A stretch of 37,332 nt of DNA from Oscillospiraceae bacterium (GTDB taxonomy: Bacteria > Bacillota > Clostridia > Oscillospirales > Ruminococcaceae): contig JAIKWY010000191.1 of the NCBI GenBank assembly GCA_024684395.1, forward strand, positions 1-37,332, written 5' to 3'. Each line of letters opens with the position of its first letter. Position 1 is the first letter of the stretch. Positions 31,529 to 37,332 of the stretch are shown here, one piece after another. Position numbers and translations under genes: made by a program. Under the pieces are notes generated by a model. It had not been told where the DNA came from. It saw only the letters and a list, made by a program, of their open reading frames with translations, and did no database searches.

Positions 31529-32222
31529 CCAGACCTCCTGCTGCAAGGAACGACTGCCCGACACGGCTGTTCCGGTATTCGTCCACGGTGCCGAAGAAGA
31601 GCTGCTTCCGGCTGCCGATGTGCAGGATATGCGAGGCATAGCGCACGGCGGCGTTGACATCGTGGGAGACCATGATGATGGTCACGCCCTCCTTGTTCAG
31701 ACGGGCGATCATTTCGTAGAGGTCGAGCTGTGCCTTCGGGTCAAGTCCCGTGACCGGCTCATCAAGGAGCAGGAGGTGCTTGGTGGCACACAGTGCTCTT
31801 GCCAGCAAAACTCTCTGCTGCTGACCGCCGGAAAGATCCCGGTAGCAGCGCTTCGCCAGATGGTCGATGCCGAGCTGCTGCATGGTCTCGTCGGCACGCT
31901 GCTTTTCCTCCTTGGTGTAGAAGGGACGCAGCCCCGAACCGGACAGGCATCCGGAGCGCACGATCTCCCGGACGGATGCCGGAAAATCCCGCTGCACGAT
32001 CGTCTGCTGCGGGAGGTAGCCGATGCCCTTGGTATGGCGGGTGATCTCGCCGCTTTTCTGGGACTTTAACCCGAGCAGCGCCTTGACGAGCGTGCTCTTG
32101 CCGGACCCGTTCTCACCGAGGATGCAGAGGTAATCGCCCTCCTCCACGATGAAATTGAGCCCTTCGGCAACAATGCCGTCCTCATAGCCCAGGACGGCGT
32201 CTTTACAGGTGATCTGTATCAT
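31512..32222 (-). CDS. znuC: Zinc/manganese ABC transporter ATP-binding protein (ZnuC family)
   Basis: A 236-residue ATPase with Walker A GENGSGKST at residues 36-44, the Q-loop region GYLPQQ, signature LSGGQQQR, Walker B LLLLDEPVTGLD and switch VSHDV. ATG 32222 has GAGGAA 4-5 bases upstream; a TTG at 32234 is less likely. First gene of the importer operon. Confidence 0.92.
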   Translation of the reverse strand: MIQITCKDAVLGYEDGIVAEGLNFIVEEGDYLCILGENGSGKSTLVKALLGLKSQKSGEITRHTKGIGYLPQQTIVQRDFPASVREIVRSGCLSGSGLRPFYTKEEKQRADETMQQLGIDHLAKRCYRDLSGGQQQRVLLARALCATKHLLLLDEPVTGLDPKAQLDLYEMIARLNKEGVTIIMVSHDVNAAVRYASHILHIGSRKQLFFGTVDEYRNSRVGQSFLAAGGLDDEQS

Positions 32223-32246
32223 ATCATTCCTCAAATCTGATGAAAT

Positions 32247-32261
32247 TGAAAATCGGTTTCA
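32247..32261. promoter_or_regulatory. Candidate metal-regulator operator
   Basis: TGAAA-ATCGG-TTTCA, a perfect 5-base inverted repeat with a 5-base centre, lies between the importer promoter and its first gene. Shape and place fit a Fur/Zur-type operator (general form TGAAAATnATTTTCA), which would repress when metal is sufficient. The regulator is not in the window. Confidence 0.5.
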
Positions 32262-32267
32262 TTTTTA

Positions 32268-32295
32268 ATTATAGCATAGTTTGGGCAATTGTCAA
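32268..32295 (-). promoter_or_regulatory. Promoter of the metal importer operon
   Basis: On the minus strand TTGACA (32295-32290), a 16-base spacer and TATAAT (32273-32268), directly upstream of the inverted repeat at 32247-32261. Confidence 0.85.
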
Positions 32296-32360
32296 GGTTG
32301 GAAACGGTTTTTTCACAGAAATTTCATATTTATACAGGAGGGATCACCTGTGAGCCGGTG

Positions 32361-32448
32361 GGAGCGCCCGTTCGCTTCGCTCCGGGCGCTCCTGGGGGAC
32401 GGGGCTGCGGCTGCGACCCCTTTTTTGGGGGTGCTGCGCCCCCCTTTT
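32361..32448. repeat. GC-rich intergenic hairpins
   Basis: GGAGCGCCCG (32361-32370) pairs with CGGGCGCTCC (32383-32392). Further on, GGGGGT (32427-32432) pairs with GCCCCC, followed by TTTT (32445-32448). They lie in a 540-base gene-free stretch (about 32296-32840), otherwise occupied by the promoter cassettes at 32595-32816. The second hairpin could terminate plus-strand transcripts. Confidence 0.55.
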
Positions 32449-32594
32449 ATATAAGAGCGGGTTAAGGGGGCGGCTTGCAGTGCATTTTCAGCGCATGTTC
32501 TGTGCCTGCAATTTCAGGTGAAGCCCGGCGTGCGTCTGCCCTGTGCGGGCACGCACCGGCGGAAGGGGTGGCTTTACAGAGAATCACCCCCAGA

Positions 32595-32680
32595 AAAGTT
32601 TTTTGAAAAAATCCGAAAAACCCTGTAACGTTTCCCATGCATTTTGCGTCATATATAAGTGAAAGGGGTAAGATGTGCGC
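32595..32680 (+). promoter_or_regulatory. ECF-like promoter cassette, copy 1
   Basis: A TTTTTTGAAAAAA stretch, then TGTAAC (32624-32629), a 17-base gap and CGTC (32647-32650), followed by ATATATAAGTGAAAGGGG. TGTAAC with a CGTC/CGAC-like -10 is the general form of ECF sigma promoters. It is repeated 101 bases downstream. Confidence 0.65.
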
Positions 32681-32695
32681 TGAAATCCTCCCCCC

Positions 32696-32780
32696 AAAAA
32701 TTTTTTTGAAAAAACCAAAAACCATGTAACGTTTCCCATCCATCCTGCGATATATATAAGTGAAGGGGAAAGATGCGCCC
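32696..32780 (+). promoter_or_regulatory. ECF-like promoter cassette, copy 2
   Basis: Same layout as the copy at 32595: TTTTTTTGAAAAAA, TGTAAC (32725-32730), a 17-base gap, CGAT (32748-32751) and TATATATAAGTGAAGGGG. The conserved blocks match exactly while the spacers differ, so this looks like a maintained duplicate. Confidence 0.65.
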
Positions 32781-32787
32781 GGGATGC

Positions 32788-32816
32788 TTGACATACGGCA
32801 GCGGATGGGGTACAAT
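32788..32816 (+). promoter_or_regulatory. Housekeeping promoter of the dockerin protein gene
   Basis: TTGACA (32788-32793), a 17-base spacer and TACAAT (32811-32816), about 60 bases before the start codon and downstream of both ECF-like cassettes. Confidence 0.8.
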
Positions 32817-32876
32817 AAAAGCAGAAGAACCGCGCATATCCCGCAAAACATGCTCATGCAGAAAGGTGGTATTACT

Positions 32877-34793
32877 ATGAAAAAGAAGATGAAGAGAGCC
32901 ATTGCCTGCCTGTTGTCCCTTGCCATGCTGACGGGGAGCATCGTCACGGGGACTGTGGCAGCCGACACCACAGCAGAGACGGAAACGATCGCTATAGATG
33001 CCGAGGCGGAGTTTCTCCCGGTCGCAGTCTATGTGCAGCTCAGTGCGGAGCATGCGGCACAGCTTGATGCGTTCCGGCAGGAATATGAAGCATTCCGTGA
33101 CGAGAAGGAAGCCGGTCTGGTACCGCTGTCAGAGGAGGAAAACGAAGCCTATGACCGGTTCGTCAAGGGCGAGATCTCGCAGGAAGAGTATACTGCCATC
33201 TCTAAGAAGAACCAGCCGCTCATTGATGCCATTGCGGATCAAGTCGGTGAAGCCTATTTCAAGTTCAATGCAGATGCCAGGAACCTTGCCGAGAGCGAAG
33301 CCGCAGACAGAATGGCGGAATGGGGCATTTCCGGTCTCAATTTTACCAATGTGTATACGGACAGCGCCAGCTACTGCCTCAGCGGCGAAGTGACGGCTGT
33401 ACAGGCTGAAATGCTGCGCAATGATCCGGCTGTGACAGCGGTGGAGGAATTTGAGCCGCTCGAACTCCCGCCGGCCGAGCCTGATACCGCGGAACCGATC
33501 ACCATTGAGACGGATACCTTCAGCTATACATGCTACACGCCGCTGTCGAACATCCGGAATTACATTGACGAGAGGGACGAGCTCTCCATCCCGGATACAA
33601 AGGCGAATCTCATGGTGACGGGCGCTTTCCAGGATAAGACTTCCGGCAGAATCGTGTACACGGCGATCGAGCTGAACTCGAAGGCCGGCGCTTACCGCGG
33701 CAGGATCCTGTACTGGGACAATGTGCCCGGGAATGTGCCGCTCCATGCAGGCGACCTGCTGAATCTGACGGGCTATTCCCCGATTGAGCCTTATCCGCCC
33801 GTGTATCCGTGCGGTGAGGACACGCAGTTTGAGGTCATCGGCAACGGCTGCGATCTGCTCGGCGAGGAATTTGAAGAGGTCATCGAGCATGAGAAGCGCC
33901 TTGCGGGGTATTATGCCCTTGGCGCCGGACTCGAAAACTACACCGAGTACTACACGCCTGTGGAAGAGGAAGCGAAGAACTGGGACTACTACTGGAACCT
34001 TGACGATTATGCCGTTTACAAGGACTATGTCAGAACGCACGGAAAACCATTCACCGATGGTGAGATGCAGTTCGTCCCGGAGGATACGCTTCCGGCGGAG
34101 ACAGAGCTCCCGTGGTATGAGAATATGCACTATTATGTGACGAATGATACTTACTTTGACGGGATCACCTATTGGGTCGATGAAAAGCTGACGGATCAGG
34201 ATGTCATCGAGATGGCAGAGACACCTTCCTACTTCGGCTTCCCGGATGCATGGCATCTTGACAAATACGAGATGCTCTATGATGACGGGGATTCGGGCGC
34301 TTATATGGATGTTGGGTGCCATGTCGTGCGACCCTTCGGCGCATCCCACTGCGGCAGCATTTCTCTGCGGTTTGACCAGCTGAAGAACATCGGTGTGCAG
34401 GAGATCCCGGTCATCCGGAGCGTTGTTGATCTGTACCGGATCCAGCTCACGCTGGAGCATTCACAGTTTGCACAGGAGCATGTGCGGATCAACAGCTACG
34501 GCTATGATTTCCGGTTTGACCCGCCCTACGGCACGACTGATGCATATTACAGCTTCGGCGATCCTTCCGGTGACGGCGTTGTCAACGCCTCCGATGCAGC
34601 AGCCGTCCTGATCGAGGCAGCGGCTGTCGGCGCAGGCATGGAGACGGGCTTTACGGAGACACAGCTCTCCGCCGCCGATGTCAACCGGGACGGCACGGTC
34701 AACGCATCCGATGCGGCAGTTGTTCTGGTGTATGCATCCGCAGTCGGCTCGGGCGACCGGTATGCGAAGATCAGCGATTTTGTCAAGACATAA
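32877..34793 (+). CDS. Secreted dockerin protein of unknown function (cellulosomal)
   Basis: A 638-residue secreted protein: signal peptide (residues 1-29, ending TGTVAA), a helical charged region (about 45-190, with VAVYVQLSAEHAAQLDAF), a large Tyr/Asp-rich region of unknown fold (200-555) and a C-terminal dockerin (about 563-632). The dockerin has two calcium loops, DPSGDGVVNASD and DVNRDGTVNASD. It would attach to a scaffoldin cohesin like the GH48 enzyme, but its dockerin is of a different sequence type (Ala-rich helices). No glycoside hydrolase, esterase or carbohydrate-binding motif is recognised. AAAGGTGG precedes ATG 32877. Three promoters lie upstream. Confidence 0.85.
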   Translation: MKKKMKRAIACLLSLAMLTGSIVTGTVAADTTAETETIAIDAEAEFLPVAVYVQLSAEHAAQLDAFRQEYEAFRDEKEAGLVPLSEEENEAYDRFVKGEISQEEYTAISKKNQPLIDAIADQVGEAYFKFNADARNLAESEAADRMAEWGISGLNFTNVYTDSASYCLSGEVTAVQAEMLRNDPAVTAVEEFEPLELPPAEPDTAEPITIETDTFSYTCYTPLSNIRNYIDERDELSIPDTKANLMVTGAFQDKTSGRIVYTAIELNSKAGAYRGRILYWDNVPGNVPLHAGDLLNLTGYSPIEPYPPVYPCGEDTQFEVIGNGCDLLGEEFEEVIEHEKRLAGYYALGAGLENYTEYYTPVEEEAKNWDYYWNLDDYAVYKDYVRTHGKPFTDGEMQFVPEDTLPAETELPWYENMHYYVTNDTYFDGITYWVDEKLTDQDVIEMAETPSYFGFPDAWHLDKYEMLYDDGDSGAYMDVGCHVVRPFGASHCGSISLRFDQLKNIGVQEIPVIRSVVDLYRIQLTLEHSQFAQEHVRINSYGYDFRFDPPYGTTDAYYSFGDPSGDGVVNASDAAAVLIEAAAVGAGMETGFTETQLSAADVNRDGTVNASDAAVVLVYASAVGSGDRYAKISDFVKT

Positions 34794-34810
34794 CCTACTC
34801 TTCCTCTGTA

Positions 34811-34845
34811 AAAGACCGGCACTTCCTGCGAAGTGCCGGTCTTTG
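34811..34845. terminator. Terminator between the dockerin protein and DHHW genes
   Basis: Fourteen-base arms AAAGACCGGCACTT (34811-34824) and AAGTGCCGGTCTTT (34831-34844) around CCTGCG. Usable from both sides. Confidence 0.85.
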
Positions 34846-34876
34846 TCTGTCAAAAAACTTTTGCGGGGTGGGGGTA

Positions 34877-35968
34877 TCACCAGATCTGGTCCCAGTTCTC
34901 CATGCTGCACAGGAACAGCGCCTGTGTGTAGTCCGCCGGATCCGCTGCCGTCAGGTAGGCGCTGCGCATCCGGGTGAGGTCGATGATGCAGATCTCGCTG
35001 TAGTGCTCCGCTAAAAACGGGATCATGCAGTCTGCAAAATCATCCTTGTAGAGCAGTAGCTTCCGTCCGTTGTCGAGATTCGTCTTGACCACGAGCTTTT
35101 CGCAGGGTGTGCCGAGGTAGAAGCGGTACATATCCTCCGTTTCGAGGGCGCTCTCGTCATAGAGCTGCTTGCCACGGTCTTCCACACTGCCGTCGCCGTA
35201 ATATGCCGTCACACGGGTGATCTGTACGCCGTTCTCATTCCGGTAGCGGTCGAGGACATCCGCCTTGACACCGCCGTAGAGCGTCCGGGCATAGAGATCG
35301 CCTCGGTACTCCGTGGACAGGTGCGAAATGACGTAATTCTCATACGGCACCGCCGTCAGACCCATCTTCTTCACTGCCGCCTGGTAGACGCAGTAGCTGC
35401 CGTAGCTCGTCCAGTGGGAATCCGTGCGGTAGTAGATATAGTTGTTCTTGTGGGAGGACAGCACGTTGTAGGCATCCACGCAGCGCACGCCGGGGGCGGT
35501 CTCCGCATAGATCGCCTGGATGCGGTTCTTCTGGTCGGCATTGACGGCGTTTGCGGGGAGCGTGGTCTTGTAGACCTCCGAGGCAGACGGCACAAGGATC
35601 AGATAGGTCGGCATCCCGGTCATATCATAGAAATCATTGACCGGCTCTGCCGAGGTCTCTGCATCCGGCACCTCCTCGTTGATGAGCTTTTCGAGGAGCA
35701 TGTCATCGGTGACATACACGCCCTGGATCATCTTTTCGCCGAGCAGGAGATCCGCTTCGCTCTTGACACGGAACAGCTCATCATGGAAGCCGATGTGCTC
35801 CGTGAGGTAGGATTCCACACGCTCCGACCATTCGCCGTTGATGAGCGACTGCGGGGTCGGCAGCGGGAATGCCTCCGGGCGGAACGAGAGGATCGTGTTT
35901 GCCAGCACGGTCAGGTATACCTCTGCCGTGATGATCACGGTCAGGCGGTGGAGATTGTCTTGCTTCAT
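34877..35968 (-). CDS. DHHW family (AlgJ/AlgX-like) acyltransferase partner
   Basis: A 363-residue protein with an N-terminal membrane anchor (residues about 8-28) and an extracytoplasmic SGNH-like domain. The D-x-H motif is TDSHW at residues 182-186, in the place of the DHHW motif. AlgJ/AlgX-type proteins transfer acyl groups, usually acetyl, to a polysaccharide outside the membrane after an MBOAT partner moves them across. AGGAGG lies 6 bases before the ATG, and the MBOAT gene stops 9 bases upstream, so the two are an operon. Confidence 0.85.
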   Translation of the reverse strand: MKQDNLHRLTVIITAEVYLTVLANTILSFRPEAFPLPTPQSLINGEWSERVESYLTEHIGFHDELFRVKSEADLLLGEKMIQGVYVTDDMLLEKLINEEVPDAETSAEPVNDFYDMTGMPTYLILVPSASEVYKTTLPANAVNADQKNRIQAIYAETAPGVRCVDAYNVLSSHKNNYIYYRTDSHWTSYGSYCVYQAAVKKMGLTAVPYENYVISHLSTEYRGDLYARTLYGGVKADVLDRYRNENGVQITRVTAYYGDGSVEDRGKQLYDESALETEDMYRFYLGTPCEKLVVKTNLDNGRKLLLYKDDFADCMIPFLAEHYSEICIIDLTRMRSAYLTAADPADYTQALFLCSMENWDQIW

Positions 35969-35977
35969 ACTACCCTC

Positions 35978-37330
35978 CTACAGTCGCAGCCAGAGGCTCT
36001 GCATCCGCTCGCCGTAGAGCATCGAGGCAAGGCTCAGGAGCAGCAGCAGGACATTCACGGCGGGACGGATGATCATCATGCGTCTGCCGAATTTCGTATC
36101 CGTGATGCGCTCACTGATGTTGCGGAACAGGTCGGTCGCAATGTACAGACCGATCAGGAGCACGGCGATATAGGATGTGAAGAAATACAGCCCGTTCCGG
36201 TCGGCGATGCCCTCACCGAAGCCGAGCATGGATGCCCAGATCGTGCCGGCTTCCGCAAGGCTGTCTGCAAAGAACAGCACCCACGCAAATTGCAGCACGA
36301 TGGCAGTATAGAACAGCCCCACGACATAGCGCTTTTTCAGTGCGGGGCCGAACAGGAGCTGTTCGGCGGTGAGGAGCAGTCCGATCGTCAGTCCCCAGAG
36401 GGCGAACTGCGGTTTGAGCCCGTACCAGCCGCCGATGAGCGTCCACATCACGATCATGCCGGTATACTTCCGCCATTTGCTCTGGTGTTCGCCGAATAGG
36501 AAATAGCGGAAATTCGTCTGGAACCAGAGTACGAGCGTGATGTTCCAGCTCTGCATAAAGGTGGTGATGCTCGATGTGAAGAAGGGCTGGCTGAAATTCT
36601 TCGGCAGCGAAAAGCCGAACGCCCTGCCGAGTCCCCGTGCCATTTCCGAATAGCCGAGGAGCTCGAAATACAGGTACATCGAAAAGGCGATGGTCGTGAG
36701 CCATGCCGTGAGCATACTGAGCTGCCCTGTCTGGCGCAGTTCCCGGAAGATATAGCCGAAGGTATCCGCCAAAACGACCTTTTCCGCCAGTCCCCGGATG
36801 AACAGCGAGAGCCCCTCGCTGAGATCCTCGATGGTGGCGGGCTTTTCCTCAAGCTGTTCCTTATATTCGAGGAAGCTGAGCAGCGGTCCTGCATACAGCA
36901 CCGGGAAGAAGGTCAGATACAGCGCCAGCTTGGCGAAATTGACCTCTGCCGTGTGCCTTCGCCGGTAGATGCCGATGAGATAGCCCAGTCCGAGCAAAGT
37001 ATAGATGGCGATGCCGAACGGGAACAGCAGATCGGAGGTCACGCTGCTGCGGATCCATGCCATCGCACTTGCCTGCATGATGGCGGAGAATGCCAGCACA
37101 CAGGCGCTCAGCTTGCGCTTATCCTGCCATTTTTCGAGCAGCAGACCTGTGCCGTAGTCGTACATGACACATGCCGCCAGATACAGCACCCGCACCGGAC
37201 TGCCCCAGCCATAGAGCAGCAGTCCCGTGATGAGGAGAAAGATGCGCTTCCCCTTGTTCGGGATCAGGTAATAGCACAGCAGCAGCACCGGGAGGACTAC
37301 TACCGTGAAGGTGAAGGAGGATAGATACAT
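35978..37330 (-). CDS. MBOAT family membrane acyltransferase-like protein lacking both family histidines
   Basis: A 450-residue membrane protein with about ten or more hydrophobic segments, beginning MYLSSFTFTVVVLPVLLL like AlgI/DltB-type MBOATs. The middle contains family blocks FFPVLYAGPLLSF and GYSEMARGLGRAFGF. The usual first His (RRWH) is Asn263 in FMQSWNITLV and the usual second His (WHG) is Tyr303 in GGWYGLKP. It pairs with the DHHW protein downstream. The ATG at 37330 is 2 bases from the window end, so its ribosome binding site is outside the window and a longer N-terminus cannot be excluded. Confidence 0.85.
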   Translation of the reverse strand: MYLSSFTFTVVVLPVLLLCYYLIPNKGKRIFLLITGLLLYGWGSPVRVLYLAACVMYDYGTGLLLEKWQDKRKLSACVLAFSAIMQASAMAWIRSSVTSDLLFPFGIAIYTLLGLGYLIGIYRRRHTAEVNFAKLALYLTFFPVLYAGPLLSFLEYKEQLEEKPATIEDLSEGLSLFIRGLAEKVVLADTFGYIFRELRQTGQLSMLTAWLTTIAFSMYLYFELLGYSEMARGLGRAFGFSLPKNFSQPFFTSSITTFMQSWNITLVLWFQTNFRYFLFGEHQSKWRKYTGMIVMWTLIGGWYGLKPQFALWGLTIGLLLTAEQLLFGPALKKRYVVGLFYTAIVLQFAWVLFFADSLAEAGTIWASMLGFGEGIADRNGLYFFTSYIAVLLIGLYIATDLFRNISERITDTKFGRRMMIIRPAVNVLLLLLSLASMLYGERMQSLWLRL

Positions 37331-37332
37331 AC

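Noticed and set aside
32674-32730. Leader peptide starting at the ATG after the first ECF-like cassette
   Set aside because: GGGGTAAGATG looks like a start, but the 18-codon peptide runs into the second cassette and the second copy encodes an unrelated sequence.

Overview
The window (37,332 bp, moderately GC-rich, densely coding) comes from a cellulosome-producing anaerobic Firmicute of the Ruminococcus type. The best evidence is a family 48 cellulase with a C-terminal type I dockerin (6883-9501) and a second secreted dockerin protein (32877-34793). The fairly high GC content fits R. champanellensis-like lineages better than R. flavefaciens, but I cannot fix the species from sequence alone. 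There are no rRNA or tRNA genes, CRISPR arrays, transposases or phage genes that I can see.

Layout: (1) 1-1549, phospholipid synthesis: pssA and psd are collapsed into each other across a run of six T, after a small dyad and a fragment of an upstream reading frame. (2) 6310-1589 on the minus strand, a four-gene ABC exporter of the Gld type (ATPase, permease, GldG-like, DUF4340). (3) 6706-9501, the GH48 cellulase behind a perfect consensus promoter and a roughly 140-nt leader. (4) 10515-9604, a LysR regulator with its own perfect promoter. (5) 15625-10653, a tightly overlapping operon recD2-comF-mreB-like-comEA, linking DNA processing and competence genes. (6) 15626-16582, a small membrane protein flanked by GC-rich hairpins and by a tandem structured repeat, which has a diverged third copy at 27549-27640. 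(7) 20795-16583, an ABC ATPase plus a large FtsX-type permease with a very long coiled coil. (8) 21082-22076, an ECF sigma factor and a membrane-anchored PASTA-domain partner. (9) 28861-22346, a glycolytic cluster (pgk, a small TM protein, tpiA, two paralogous membrane proteins, gpmI), then a metallopeptidase. (10) 29098-30097, a zinc-ribbon protein, a DUF4250 protein and a small acidic protein. (11) 32222-30147, a zinc/manganese-type ABC importer with a lipoprotein but no obvious solute-binding protein. (12) 32600-34793, the second dockerin protein, preceded by two tandem ECF-like promoter cassettes and one housekeeping promoter. (13) 37330-34877, an MBOAT/DHHW acylation pair in which both expected MBOAT histidines are replaced.

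Themes: plant polysaccharide breakdown (two dockerin proteins), envelope synthesis and modification (pssA/psd, MBOAT/DHHW, MreB, PASTA anti-sigma candidate), natural competence (comEA, comF, recD2) and central glycolysis. The cellulase, pgk and tpiA share an adapted codon usage typical of high expression. The least explained items are the covarying repeat family, the pssA/psd junction, the histidine-less MBOAT and the duplicated ECF-like promoter cassette.
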